Part shown: piece by piece, positions 8,236-16,111 of the stretch
How positions within the stretch are numbered: the stretch's first letter is position 1
Layout: each line of letters starts with the position of its first letter
NCBI GenBank assembly: GCA_028282245.1
Contig: JANQIL010000143.1
Span: 1 to 35,192 of the forward strand
Reading direction: 5' to 3'
Length of the DNA stretch: 35,192 bases
DNA from: Magnetospira sp.
GTDB taxonomy: Bacteria; Pseudomonadota; Alphaproteobacteria; Rhodospirillales; Magnetospiraceae
Position numbers and translations under genes: made by a program
Notes under the pieces: model-generated
Seen by the model: only the letters and a program-made list of their open reading frames with translations
Database searches by the model: none
Told to the model about the DNA's origin: nothing

Positions 8236-9090
8236 CTATGCGCCCAAGGTCAACATGATGCGGCGGGCCGCCGCGTCGTTGGGATAGCGCGGGCCGAAAT
8301 CGCCGACCGGGCTGCTGTGGGCGATCAGGCCGCCGTCATCGGACCACCGGAACAGCGGCACCGCCGAGGGTTCGCGGACCAGCGACGACGGGGCGGCCGG
8401 AGAGAAATCGAGGCTCATTTGAAACGGCACCGCGGGGGCGGCGCTGGCCAGCACGCCGGCGAGGCAGCACTGGGCCGCGCGGTGCACGTGGCCGCAGATC
8501 AGCCCGCGCACCTGACGGTGCCGGCCGATGATCGCGGCCAGATCCGACGCCCCCTTGAAACGGTGATAGTGCTGATCCAGGTATCCGACCCCGGTGGCGA
8601 ACGGCGGATGATGGAGGAAAATCAGGGTCGGGTGGTCGGGCCGCGCGGCGAGGCGCGCCTCCAGCCAGCCCAGGCGCTCCGCGCAAAGATGGCCCTGGTT
8701 GCCGTCGTCCGCCTTGCTGTCGAGGCCGATCAGGCGCAACGGGTGGGCATCCAGGTCGTGTTGCAGGAAACCCTCGTGGGCCGGCACGTGGCCGCCCGGG
8801 GCGAGGGCCTCGCGCATGGCGTCGCGGTCGTCGTGATTGCCGGGGATGGCGACCCACCGGCAGGGCAGCCGGTCGAGGCGGTCGACCAGCGCCGCGTAAC
8901 TGCGCCGCCGGACGGCTTCCGGGGAATCCCGCTGCACCAGATCACCGGTCACCAGCACGATATCGGGCGGCGGCGTCATCCGGTTGACGTGGGCGACGGC
9001 CGCCTTCAGCGCCGCCTCGGAATCGATCACGTCCTTGAGCGGCACGCCGTCCACCCTGAGGTGTATGTCCGAGAGTTGAGAAACAATCAT
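8236..9090 (-). CDS. CpdA-like metallophosphoesterase
   Basis: This protein belongs to the calcineurin-like class III cyclic nucleotide phosphodiesterase family (CpdA/IcC type). All metal-site motifs are present in order: SDIHLR (DxH), GDLV (GDxx), GNHDD (GNHD), the HHPP segment, and GHVHR (GHxH). From ATG 9090 it is 284 aa and starts MIVSQLSDIH, with the first motif placed as in CpdA. A longer form from GTG 9111 or TTG 9123 cannot be excluded because no clear Shine-Dalgarno precedes ATG 9090. A 15-bp palindrome covers this start codon. Candidate substrate: cAMP; other phosphoesters are possible. Confidence 0.88.
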   Translation of the reverse strand: MIVSQLSDIHLRVDGVPLKDVIDSEAALKAAVAHVNRMTPPPDIVLVTGDLVQRDSPEAVRRRSYAALVDRLDRLPCRWVAIPGNHDDRDAMREALAPGGHVPAHEGFLQHDLDAHPLRLIGLDSKADDGNQGHLCAERLGWLEARLAARPDHPTLIFLHHPPFATGVGYLDQHYHRFKGASDLAAIIGRHRQVRGLICGHVHRAAQCCLAGVLASAAPAVPFQMSLDFSPAAPSSLVREPSAVPLFRWSDDGGLIAHSSPVGDFGPRYPNDAAARRIMLTLGA

Positions 9091-9097
9091 TGATTGT
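9083..9097. promoter_or_regulatory. 15-bp palindrome over the phosphoesterase start codon
   Basis: ACAATCA (9083-9089) and TGATTGT (9091-9097) form a perfect inverted repeat around one central base. The phosphoesterase ATG lies inside it (9088-9090, minus strand). It could be an operator for this gene or the divergent hydroxypyruvate-isomerase-like gene. Chance is also possible. Confidence 0.3.
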
Positions 9098-9186
9098 GAG
9101 ACCGTCGTCACAGCGTTTCCCAAGCCGTTACGTTTTCATAACCGATACGCGCCAGCCGGCGAAAACAAATTTCGGAGACATTCGCG

Positions 9187-9975
9187 ATGCCTCGGTTCTC
9201 GGCCAATCTCTCGTCCATGTTCTCCGGGGTTCCGTTTCTGGATCGTTTTGATTCCGCCGCCGAGTCCGGATTCTGGGCCGTGGAATGCGGGTTTCCCTAT
9301 GACTGGCCGCCGCGCGACGTGCGGGCGCGCCTCGACGGCAACGGCCTCAGCCTGGTGCTCGTCAGCGCCCCGCCCGGCGACTGGGCGATCGGCGAACGCG
9401 GTCTGGCGGCGCTGCCGGGGCGCCAGCGGGAGTTTCGCGACGGCATGTGGCGGGCGGTCGAGTACGCCGACGCGGTCGAGTGCCCGCGCATCCACGTGAT
9501 GGCCGGGGTGGTGCCGGCCGACGCCGACCCCGACGCCTGCTGGGACACCTATCTGGACAATCTGTGCTGGACCGCCGGGCTGGTCGAGGGCACCGGAACC
9601 GAGATCACCCTGGAGCCGATCGGCGGCCTCGACCTGCCGGGGTACTTCCTGGCGTCGAGCGATCTTGCCATCCGGGCCATCGACACCATCCGCTCGAACA
9701 ACCTGTACCTGCAATACGACATCTATCACGGCCTGCGCATGGACGAGGTGCCGGCCGACGTGTTCCGGCGCTATCTCCGGCGAATCCGCCACGTGCAGGT
9801 GGCCGCCGATCCGGATGGCCCGGCATCGCCGGACGGCCGCGCCGAAGTTCCGGCGCTGTTCGATCTGCTGGACGATCTGAACTACAACGGCTGGGTCGGC
9901 TGCCGGCATCTGCCGTACCGCGCCATCGGCGGTCTGGTGTGGGCCGGCCAATTCGCCTTTTCGATGTCGTCCTGA
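9187..9975 (+). CDS. Hydroxypyruvate isomerase family protein, second catalytic Glu replaced by Arg
   Basis: The 262-aa TIM-barrel protein aligns by eye over its full length with Hyi/OtnI enzymes, which interconvert hydroxypyruvate and tartronate semialdehyde or related keto sugars. Visible motifs are FSANLSSMF at the start, LEPIGG with the first catalytic Glu at residue 143, QYDIYH with a metal-binding Asp, and HVQVAADP with His and Gln. Where the family normally has GCEY near residue 240, this protein reads GCRH (codon CGG at 9904-9906), so the second catalytic Glu is missing. GGAG lies 9 nt before ATG 9187. Either it catalyses something else, or it has become a non-catalytic homologue. The gene stands alone, with no glyoxylate-pathway neighbours. 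Confidence 0.85.
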   Translation: MPRFSANLSSMFSGVPFLDRFDSAAESGFWAVECGFPYDWPPRDVRARLDGNGLSLVLVSAPPGDWAIGERGLAALPGRQREFRDGMWRAVEYADAVECPRIHVMAGVVPADADPDACWDTYLDNLCWTAGLVEGTGTEITLEPIGGLDLPGYFLASSDLAIRAIDTIRSNNLYLQYDIYHGLRMDEVPADVFRRYLRRIRHVQVAADPDGPASPDGRAEVPALFDLLDDLNYNGWVGCRHLPYRAIGGLVWAGQFAFSMSS

Positions 9976-9977
9976 AT

Positions 9978-10169
9978 CTATCGAACGCGCGTCACGAAAT
10001 CCTCGACCGATTCCTTCAGGGCATCCAGCGTTTGCTGGAGCCCGGCTGCCGCCTTCCGGTTCACACCGCACGGCGCCGCCGCCGTCCGCGCCTTCGTCCC
10101 GGGAACGAAATGCTCCGTCAGGTGATCCTGTTTCGATCGGTTCGGCCGGCTCTTACGCACAAACCCCAT
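9978..10169 (-). CDS. Possible small protein, 63 aa
   Basis: Not recognised. The reading frame gives a basic N-terminus (MGFVRKSRPNRSKQDH) and a C-terminal amphipathic helix pattern (LQQTLDALKESVEDFVTRV). It has no signal peptide, membrane segment or metal motif. The composition looks more like a real small protein than a random shadow frame, and it is not opposite another gene. A weak GGGA lies upstream of the start. It could equally be a chance frame. Confidence 0.35.
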   Translation of the reverse strand: MGFVRKSRPNRSKQDHLTEHFVPGTKARTAAAPCGVNRKAAAGLQQTLDALKESVEDFVTRVR

Positions 10170-10312
10170 GATAACATCCCGCTGGCGTTATCCGGGACAG
10201 CCCCATGAATTTTCATCCCACGCCAATTTGCCGCCTCGATCGGCCAGTGTCGGCCGTGCCTCTGGTTGCCTCGAAGGCGCCGCGGAACAATCCGGGATTT
10301 CGGAAAATTTTA

Positions 10313-10318
10313 TATAAT
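10313..10318 (+). promoter_or_regulatory. Probable -10 element for the TadE-like pair
   Basis: A perfect TATAAT sits in an AT-rich block about 95 nt before the first TadE-like start. No matching -35 box is seen at the proper distance, so an activator or a different sigma factor may be needed. Confidence 0.45.
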
Positions 10319-10412
10319 ATCCCATATACATAAATGATTCCGGGATACGCGGTTTTGGGGGTTCAATGGGGACCAAGAAAAGTTCTGCTTGGATCGAGTC
10401 CCCGGAGCCCGC

Positions 10413-11000
10413 ATGCCCCATCGGAACACATCGAAACGCGAGGGTTTGTTGCGCGATTGCCGTGCCGGCGTCGCCGTGGAGTTCGCCTTCATTGCCCCGG
10501 TTCTGTTCCTGATGACCGTGGGGGCGATCGAGTTCGGCACCGTGATGCTGACCAGCACGCTGATGGAAAGCGGCCTGCGCGAGGCGGCGCGATTCGGGAT
10601 CACCGGCCGGACACTGGACAACGAGAGCCGCCTTGACCGCATCCTGGCAATCATTGACCAGCGGACCCTCGGGCTGGTTGATCTCGACGAGGCCGACGTG
10701 GAGGTTCTGGTCTATCCCGGTTTCGGCGACATCGGGCGCGGCGAGGATTTCGTTGACGGCAACGGCAATGGATCGTGGGACGCCGGCGAGACGTTCACCG
10801 ACGAGAACGGCAACAGCGCCTACGACGATGACGTGGGGGTCGGCGGGGCCGGCGGCTCGGGCGACATCGTGGTCTACCGGATGTCCTATCTGTGGTCGGC
10901 CTGGACGCCGCTCGCCTCCCGGTTCATCGGCGAGAATGGACACGTCCGTCTCGGCGCCTCCGTGGTGGTGCGCAACGAGCCCTGGGAGACCGATCCATGA
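10413..11000 (+). CDS. TadE-like pseudopilin with acidic EF-hand-like insertion
   Basis: The 195-aa protein has the TadE layout: a short basic N-terminus, AGVAVEFAFIAPVLFLM with the Glu typical of TadE/pseudopilin processing, and one membrane helix (residues about 20-45). A periplasmic domain follows. Residues about 112-140 hold two Asp/Asn-rich repeats (DGNGNGSWDAGE and DENGNSAYDDD) that resemble calcium-binding loops. Start ATG 10413 has GGAG 5 nt upstream. It overlaps the next TadE-like gene by 4 nt. TadE-type proteins help assemble Flp/Tad pili, yet no other tad gene is in the window. Confidence 0.8.
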   Translation: MPHRNTSKREGLLRDCRAGVAVEFAFIAPVLFLMTVGAIEFGTVMLTSTLMESGLREAARFGITGRTLDNESRLDRILAIIDQRTLGLVDLDEADVEVLVYPGFGDIGRGEDFVDGNGNGSWDAGETFTDENGNSAYDDDVGVGGAGGSGDIVVYRMSYLWSAWTPLASRFIGENGHVRLGASVVVRNEPWETDP

Positions 11001-11560
11001 TGCGTGCCTGGATGGCGTTATGGCGTGATCGTCGCGGCTCGATGGCAATTGAACTGGCGTTCGCGGCGCCGGTGGTTCTCTGCCTGATCCTGTCCGGGGT
11101 GGAGATCACCCGCTACGTGCTGCTCAACCAGAAGATCGAGCGCACCACGGCGACCGTGGCCGATTTGGTGTCGCAGGCCGAAACCCTGACCGGGGCCGAG
11201 GTGGACAACCTGTTTCGGGCCGGCCTGTTCGTGATGGATCCCTTCGACATCCTGGCGAGTGGCGACATCGTGGTGTCGTCGATCGTCGGCGAGAACGGTT
11301 CGGCGCGGGTCGATTGGCAGCGCAATCTGGGCCAGGGCGACGGAGGCAGCCGGTTCGGCGCGGCCGGCGCGGCGGCGGCCCTGCCGCCCGGATTCGCGGT
11401 GGGCGACGGCGAAAGCATCGTGGTGACCGAGGTGTTTTTCGAGTACCAGCCGATGTTTAACGGTGGCGGTCTGGTCGATGGAGTGATCGGGCAGGTCGAA
11501 CTCTACAACACGGCGTTGTTCCGGCCGCGATTCACCAGCCGCATCGCCTACACCCCCTGA
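10997..11560 (+). CDS. TadE-like pseudopilin, second of pair
   Basis: The 187-aa protein begins with a basic segment (WRDRRGSMAIELAF), then one membrane helix (APVVLCLILSGVEITRYVLL) carrying the conserved Glu, then a periplasmic domain rich in Gly, Val and Asp. The start overlaps the stop of the first TadE-like gene (ATGA), indicating translational coupling, so the two products probably act as a heterodimer. The periplasmic part lacks the acidic repeats of its partner. Function within a Tad system elsewhere in the genome is inferred. Confidence 0.8.
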   Translation: MMRAWMALWRDRRGSMAIELAFAAPVVLCLILSGVEITRYVLLNQKIERTTATVADLVSQAETLTGAEVDNLFRAGLFVMDPFDILASGDIVVSSIVGENGSARVDWQRNLGQGDGGSRFGAAGAAAALPPGFAVGDGESIVVTEVFFEYQPMFNGGGLVDGVIGQVELYNTALFRPRFTSRIAYTP

Positions 11561-11618
11561 TGCCGCCCGCGTGGCGGGGTGACGAATCCCCGGACCGGGC
11601 AATCTGAACGGATCAATC

Positions 11619-11645
11619 ACGTCGCCATCGGACGCGCGGCGACGT
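11619..11645 (-). terminator. Hairpin downstream of rpsU and the TadE-like pair
   Basis: An 8-bp perfect stem, ACGTCGCC (11619-11626) with GGCGACGT (11638-11645), has an 11-nt loop. It lies between the convergent ends of the TadE-like pair and rpsU. No T run follows on either strand, so intrinsic termination is uncertain. Confidence 0.35.
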
Positions 11646-11673
11646 CGGCGTGCGGAGCGGCGCGCAACGGCGC

Positions 11674-11877
11674 CTAGAAGCCCTCGCGCTCCAGGCGCTT
11701 GCGCTCCAGCTTGCGGGCCCGGCGCACCGCCTCGGCTTTTTCGCGGGCCTTTTTCTCGGACGGCTTTTCGTAGGACCGCCGCAGCTTCATCTCGCGGAAA
11801 ATCCCCTCGCGCTGCATTTTCTTTTTCAGCGCCTTGAGGGCTTGGTCGACGTTGTTATCGCGAACGATCACTTGCAC
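11674..11877 (-). CDS. rpsU: 30S ribosomal protein bS21
   Basis: The 67-aa basic protein has the bS21 opening [20 protein letters not shown] and a Lys/Arg-rich C-terminal helix ([19 protein letters not shown]). The protein sits in the small subunit near the anti-Shine-Dalgarno region. The start is GTG 11877, supported by AGGAG 10 nt upstream and by family length; the frame stays open further upstream without homology. The upstream region (11878-12045) is shared with the divergent def gene and has a TATGAT near 11975 on the minus strand as a possible -10. Confidence 0.95.
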   Translation of the reverse strand: MQVIVRDNNVDQALKALKKKMQREGIFREMKLRRSYEKPSEKKAREKAEAVRRARKLERKRLEREGF

Positions 11878-12045
11878 GGGACGGCATCTCCTCTGTCGGA
11901 CCCAACCGATGACAAGGTAAAAACACACCTTCCCGTTACGGGGCGACGGGCGGCGCGGGACCCGTTATCTATCATAGGGATTGGGGGTTGTGAAGCGAAA
12001 CCTGTGTCATTTGACCCGCTTCCAGGGCTCGGTCATAGTCGGGCC

Positions 12046-12576
12046 ATGGCCATTCTGAAAATCGCCCGCATGGGGCATCCCGTCCTGGCCCGCGTGGCCG
12101 ATCCGGTGACCGAGCCGTCCGACCCGCGGATCGCCAAGCTGGTGGACGACATGATGGAGACCCTGGCCGATGCCGGCGGAATCGGGCTCGCGGCGCCGCA
12201 GATCCATGTTCCGCTGCGCATCGTCATCTACCGGGTGCCGGCCGGCCGCATGCCGGGGGGCGTCGAGGTGCCGCTCACGGTGCTGATCAATCCGCGCCTC
12301 GCGCCTGTCGGGGAGGCCCGGGAAAGCGACTGGGAGGGGTGTCTGTCGGTGCCCGGGATGACCGGCCGGGTGGCCCGTTGGGCGCGTCTTCGATTCACCG
12401 CGCGGGACCTGAAGGGAGGGACCGTGGAGGGCGAGGCGGATGGCTTCCATGCGCGGGTCCTGCAACACGAATGCGACCACCTGGACGGCATTCTGTATCC
12501 GATGCGGATCGACAGCCTGCGCGATTTCGGGTTCAACGAGGAAATCCTGCGCCGGCGCGAGCAAGAGGAGGCATGA
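12046..12576 (+). CDS. def: Peptide deformylase
   Basis: Peptide deformylase removes the formyl group from the N-terminal Met of new proteins. The 176-aa protein has all three metal-site motifs: GIGLAAPQ (residues about 45-52), EGCLSV with the metal-binding Cys, and HECDHL with the two His ligands and the catalytic Glu. The C-terminus is the usual charged helix. ATG 12046 gives the standard start (MAILKIARMGHPVL); the open frame back to 11650 runs across rpsU and is ignored. No strong Shine-Dalgarno is visible. The COQ9-like gene follows after 3 nt. Genomes often carry several def copies, and which role this one has is unknown. Confidence 0.95.
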   Translation: MAILKIARMGHPVLARVADPVTEPSDPRIAKLVDDMMETLADAGGIGLAAPQIHVPLRIVIYRVPAGRMPGGVEVPLTVLINPRLAPVGEARESDWEGCLSVPGMTGRVARWARLRFTARDLKGGTVEGEADGFHARVLQHECDHLDGILYPMRIDSLRDFGFNEEILRRREQEEA

Positions 12577-12579
12577 CCG

Positions 12580-13311
12580 ATGACCGATGCGGACCACGAC
12601 ACGCCGGAATCCACCCTCGCCGGGGTGCGCGACGGACTCGTCGAGGCGATGCTGCCGCACGTGATGTTCGAGGGCTGGTCGCGGCGCAGCCTGGATGCCG
12701 CGGTGCACGACATGGGATTGGATAAGTCGATGGCCCTGCGCGCCTTCCCGGGCGGCATGGCGCAGGCGGCCGAGCATTATTGCGACTGGCTCGATCGCCG
12801 GATGCTGGAGGCGCTGGCCGATGTCGACCTGGACTCGATGAATATCCGTCAGCGCATCGCCACCGTGGTGCGCACCCGGATCGGGCTGGTCGCCCCGTAC
12901 CGTGAATCGGTGCGCCGCTTGATCTCGTTCCTGTCGCTGCCGATCAACGCCCTGGCGAGCGGGCGCTGCACCTATCGGGCCGTCGATAGCATGTGGTTCG
13001 CGGCCGGCGACACCTCTACCGACTGGAACTTCTATACCAAGCGCGCCCTGCTGGCCGGCGTCTACTCGGCCACCCTTTTATGCTGGTTGGCCGATGACTC
13101 GGAGGATTTCGAGGAAACCTGGGCGTTCCTCGACCGGCGGATCGAGGACGCGCTGAAGCTCCCGCGCTGGCCGCGCCGCGCCGCCGACCTGATGGGGACC
13201 CGGTTCTACGGCAACCCCCTTGCCGCGTTCATGCCGGGGTCGCGACGGCGCGGCGGACGGTCGTTCGGCATGTCGCGCCCGCCGCGCGGCGACGTCAGGC
13301 GCGGGGCCTGA
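12580..13311 (+). CDS. COQ9-like ubiquinone biosynthesis protein
   Basis: The 243-aa protein matches the alphaproteobacterial COQ9 family, whose TetR-like fold binds lipids and supports ubiquinone hydroxylation. Visible signs are MLPHVMFEGWSRRSLDAAVHD at the N-terminus (helix-turn-helix-like but not for DNA), the central VAPYRESVRRLISFLSLP, and DTSTDWNFYTKRALLAGVYSAT, the most conserved part. ATG 12580 has an ideal AGGAGG 8 nt upstream. The 3' end overlaps the convergent purK by 17 bp. The last 30 residues are Arg/Gly-rich and probably disordered. Confidence 0.88.
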   Translation: MTDADHDTPESTLAGVRDGLVEAMLPHVMFEGWSRRSLDAAVHDMGLDKSMALRAFPGGMAQAAEHYCDWLDRRMLEALADVDLDSMNIRQRIATVVRTRIGLVAPYRESVRRLISFLSLPINALASGRCTYRAVDSMWFAAGDTSTDWNFYTKRALLAGVYSATLLCWLADDSEDFEETWAFLDRRIEDALKLPRWPRRAADLMGTRFYGNPLAAFMPGSRRRGGRSFGMSRPPRGDVRRGA

Positions 13312-14389
13312 TCCAGGTTACATGGCCCATCTTGCGACCCGGCCGCGCGTCGCCCTTGCCGTACAGGTGCAGCTTGGCGTCGGGATCGGCCAGGATCGCC
13401 GCCCAGTCCTCGGCGGCGTCGCCCAGCAGGTTTTGCATCTCGGCGTCCGAATGGCGGTCCGGTCTGCCGAGCGGCAGTCCGCAGACGGCGCGCACGAACT
13501 GCTCGAACTGGCTGGTCACGCAGGCATCGAGGGTCCAATGGCCGGAATTGTGTGGCCGTGGCGCCAGTTCGTTGACCAGCAGCCGGCCGTCGCGGGTAAC
13601 GAACATCTCGACCGCCAGCAGGCCCACCAGGTCCATTTCCTGGGCGATATGGCGCGCCGTCTCGGTGGCCGCCCGGACCAGATCGGGCGCGACCGGGGCC
13701 GGGGCCAGGGTGCGCGCGAGAACGTGGTTCTCGTGCATGTTCTCGACCGGATCGTAGGGGGCCGTCGCGCCGTCCGGGCCGCGCGCGACGATCACCGACA
13801 CTTCCCGCTCGAAATCCACGAAGGCCTCCAGGATCGCCTCGTCGCGATCCAGGGCCGTCCAGGCGGCGGCCAAGTCGGTCTCCGGTCCGATGCGCGCCTG
13901 CCCCTTGCCATCGTATCCCAGAGTGCAGGTCTTGAGCACCGCCGGGCGGCCCAGGTCGGCCGCCGCGCGGGCCAGATCGTCGGCGCCGTTAACGGCGCGG
14001 AACGGCGCGGTGGCGACGCCGATGTCGTTGAGGAACCGCTTTTCGACCACCCGGTGGCGGCACAGGCGCAGGCAGTTCCAGCCGGGGCGCAGACAGACGC
14101 GCTCGGCCAGATGGCGCGCCGACTCGGCCGGGACGTTCTCGAATTCGAAGGTCACCACGTCGACCGCCGCCGCGAAACGGGCCAGCGCGTCGAGATCGTC
14201 GAACGGCGCCACCGTCGCCGCCGCCGCCACCTGCTCGGTCGGACTGTCGGGCTGCTGGCAGTAGACGTGGCAGCGATAGCCGAGACGGGCCGCCGCCAGG
14301 GCGGTCATGCGGCCGAGCTGGCCGCCGCCGATGAGTCCGAGGGTGCGGCCCGGCGGCAACGGCCCCGCGAGGTGGACGGAAGCGCCCAT
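13295..14389 (-). CDS. purK: N5-carboxyaminoimidazole ribonucleotide synthase
   Basis: PurK carboxylates AIR with ATP and bicarbonate to give N5-CAIR, the substrate of PurE. The 364-aa ATP-grasp protein has [11 protein letters not shown] at residues about 18-28, TFEFENVP, the ATP-binding [12 protein letters not shown], and [14 protein letters not shown] near the C-terminus. All are family hallmarks. The start region [14 protein letters not shown] is standard, so ATG 14389 is accepted even though it lies 85 nt inside purE. The 3' end is convergent with the COQ9-like gene and overlaps it. Confidence 0.96.
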   Translation of the reverse strand: MGASVHLAGPLPPGRTLGLIGGGQLGRMTALAAARLGYRCHVYCQQPDSPTEQVAAAATVAPFDDLDALARFAAAVDVVTFEFENVPAESARHLAERVCLRPGWNCLRLCRHRVVEKRFLNDIGVATAPFRAVNGADDLARAAADLGRPAVLKTCTLGYDGKGQARIGPETDLAAAWTALDRDEAILEAFVDFEREVSVIVARGPDGATAPYDPVENMHENHVLARTLAPAPVAPDLVRAATETARHIAQEMDLVGLLAVEMFVTRDGRLLVNELAPRPHNSGHWTLDACVTSQFEQFVRAVCGLPLGRPDRHSDAEMQNLLGDAAEDWAAILADPDAKLHLYGKGDARPGRKMGHVTWIRPRA

Positions 14390-14889
14390 GACCCCCAGCC
14401 GCGCTCCGGCAGATCGGCCACCGCCGCCGTCTGGCGATCCCGGTAGGCACCGAGCGCCGCCGCCACCCCGTCGTCCAGCAGCGCGATCACGGCGGCCGCC
14501 AGCAACGCGGCGTTGATCGCCCCGGCCCGCCCGATGGCCAGCGTGCCGACCGGAACGCCGGCCGGCATCTGGACGATCGACAGCAGGGAGTCCCGGCCTT
14601 TCAGCGCCTTGCTCTCGACCGGCACCCCGAGCACCGGCAGCGGGGTCAGGGCGGCGGTCATGCCCGGCAGATGGGCGGCGCCGCCGGCCCCGGCGACGAT
14701 CGCCTTGAGGCCGCGCGCCCGGGCCTCGGTCGCGTAGGCGTACAGGCGATCGGGGGTCCGGTGCGCCGAGACGATCCGGGCCTCGTTGGCGATCCCGAGT
14801 CCATCAAGGGTCTCCACGGCGTGGCGCATGGTCTCCCAGTCCGATTGCGATCCCATGATCACCCCGACCAGGGGCGCGTCCTTGGTCAT
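14305..14889 (-). CDS. purE: N5-CAIR mutase with C-terminal read-through extension
   Basis: PurE class I converts N5-CAIR to CAIR. The 194-aa protein has [10 protein letters not shown] near residue 12, SAHRTPDRL with the catalytic His, and [11 protein letters not shown]. The normal domain ends near [14 protein letters not shown] at about residue 163. About 30 further residues, rich in Ser, Arg and Ala, are read from the start of purK in another frame. Where a TGA overlapping the purK ATG would be expected, the codon is TCA, so a single base change could have removed the stop. The tail has no recognisable structure. Confidence 0.95.
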   Translation of the reverse strand: MTKDAPLVGVIMGSQSDWETMRHAVETLDGLGIANEARIVSAHRTPDRLYAYATEARARGLKAIVAGAGGAAHLPGMTAALTPLPVLGVPVESKALKGRDSLLSIVQMPAGVPVGTLAIGRAGAINAALLAAAVIALLDDGVAAALGAYRDRQTAAVADLPERGWGSWALPSTSRGRCRRAAPSDSSAAASSAA

Positions 14890-15001
14890 GCCCGATGAAG
14901 CCTTCCGACGGAAAAACGCGCATTATAGACATCGGAATGGGCCGCGCAAGACATGCCCGGCGGTGGTTTGCGCCGCCGCTCCGGCATGCTAGGCTGGCCG
15001 C

Positions 15002-15775
15002 ATGGCCGAGGTGATCCCCACCGACAAGGTCTCGCCGCTGGCGCCGACCGGAGAGCGGCGCCAGGATCGGCCGCCCGACCCGTATCGGGCGCGCGCGGCA
15101 CGCCCGGCGGCCGACCCGCCCGATCCGGCGTCGACCCTGGACACCGCGTCGATCCTCGGCATTCCGAGCGGCGAGCTGACGCCCGAGGTGTTCGCGGCGA
15201 TCCGCGCCCTGATGGCGGAGACCGAGCGCCTGCGGGCCGACCTGGAGGCCACCCGGCGCCACGAGGCCTATCTGGGGCGCTTGGCCGACCGCCATTCCTG
15301 GCTGCCGCTGTATAACCGCCGCGCCTTCCTACGCGAGATGTCGAGGGCCCTGGTGCGGGCCGAGCACAGCCGCGTGTCCTGCGTGTTCCTGTACCTCAAT
15401 CTGGTCAATCTGGCCGATTTGCGGCGGCGCCACGGCCGCGCGGCCGGCGACCGGGCAATGGTTCACGCAGCGTCGCTGCTGCGCGACCGCCTGCATCCCT
15501 CCGACCTGCTGGGCAGCATGGACGGCTACGATTTCGTTATCCTGCTGATGGCCACCGGCCGCGAGGCGGGAACGGCCGTCGCGCGCGATTTAATCGCGAT
15601 GCTGGAGGCCGATCCGGCCTACTGGTTCGAGCACCCGCTGTCGCTTCACGTGGCCTGCGGCCTGCATGTCTTCGCGGTCGGGGAGTCGGTGCGGCAGGTG
15701 ATCGACGCCGCCGAGACCGACCTGCGCGACGGCGGCGTGGCGCGGTCACCGGCCGGCCAGGGGATCAGGCGATGA
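15002..15775 (+). CDS. Degenerate GGDEF-domain protein
   Basis: The 257-aa protein has a Pro/Arg-rich N-terminus of about 45 residues, a short helical linker (IRALMAETERLRADLEAT), and a GGDEF fold from about residue 98 (LPLYNRRAFLREMSRAL). The motif is broken: the metal-binding LDxDxF reads LNLVNL, and GGDEF itself reads MDGYD within GSMDGYDFVILL. It should therefore not make c-di-GMP; a GTP-sensing or structural role is possible. Start ATG 15002 gives the longest clean frame but has a poor Shine-Dalgarno. The gene is divergent from purE and its end overlaps the first DUF465 gene by 11 bp. Confidence 0.75.
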   Translation: MAEVIPTDKVSPLAPTGERRQDRPPDPYRARAARPAADPPDPASTLDTASILGIPSGELTPEVFAAIRALMAETERLRADLEATRRHEAYLGRLADRHSWLPLYNRRAFLREMSRALVRAEHSRVSCVFLYLNLVNLADLRRRHGRAAGDRAMVHAASLLRDRLHPSDLLGSMDGYDFVILLMATGREAGTAVARDLIAMLEADPAYWFEHPLSLHVACGLHVFAVGESVRQVIDAAETDLRDGGVARSPAGQGIRR

Positions 15776-15965
15776 TGTCCGGGGTGAGGATGTCTTCGAG
15801 GCGGGCGATCTCGTCCTTGAGGCAGAGCTTGCGTTTCTTCATGCGTTGCAGGCGCAGTTGATCGACCGGATGGGCGTCGGCCAGTCGGGCGATGGCGTCG
15901 TCGAGATCGCGATGCTCCGTCTGAAGGTTGATCAGCCTGCGACGCAGGATTGCCTTTTCGTCCAT
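15765..15965 (-). CDS. DUF465 (YdcH-like) small protein
   Basis: The 66-aa protein is a predicted helical hairpin of the DUF465/YdcH family: LRRRLINLQTEHRDLDDAIARL, a short turn with HPVDQ, then RLQRMKKRKLCLKDEIARLE. The HRDLD and KKRKLxLKDEI patterns are family hallmarks. Function is unknown; such proteins are often small and abundant. ATG 15965 has AAGGG 10 nt upstream and removes a 49-codon extension with no family match. Divergent from a second DUF465 gene 146 bp away. Confidence 0.88.
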   Translation of the reverse strand: MDEKAILRRRLINLQTEHRDLDDAIARLADAHPVDQLRLQRMKKRKLCLKDEIARLEDILTPDIIA

Positions 15966-16111
15966 CCCTCGGCCCTTCGCGTTGTTTTCGGCGAGTCTAG
16001 CAAATCCCGAATGGTTTGCAAAAGCGGCGTGCGGAGCCGCGATCTCTGGCATTTCGCCAACCCCGGGTGTATCCTTGAACGGCATTTCATTCGAGAAAGG
16101 GAGAGAGTCCA

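Larger units (their letters stand above)
9976..10412. other. Intergenic region between the hyi-like and TadE-like genes
   Basis: About 435 bp without a confident gene. The left part may encode a 63-aa protein on the minus strand (9978-10169). The right part has an AT-rich block at 10305-10335, which stands out in this GC-rich sequence and holds a perfect TATAAT. The octamer TCCGGGAT occurs on each side of that block, at 10291-10298 and 10339-10346. Confidence 0.5.

Noticed and set aside
11650-12045. In-frame extension upstream of the peptide deformylase
   Set aside because: It runs antisense over rpsU; the family start MAILKIARMGHPVL is at 12046.
13220-14446. 408-aa open frame opposite purK
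   Set aside because: It is antisense to a full-length PurK with all ATP-grasp motifs; no domain was recognised in it.
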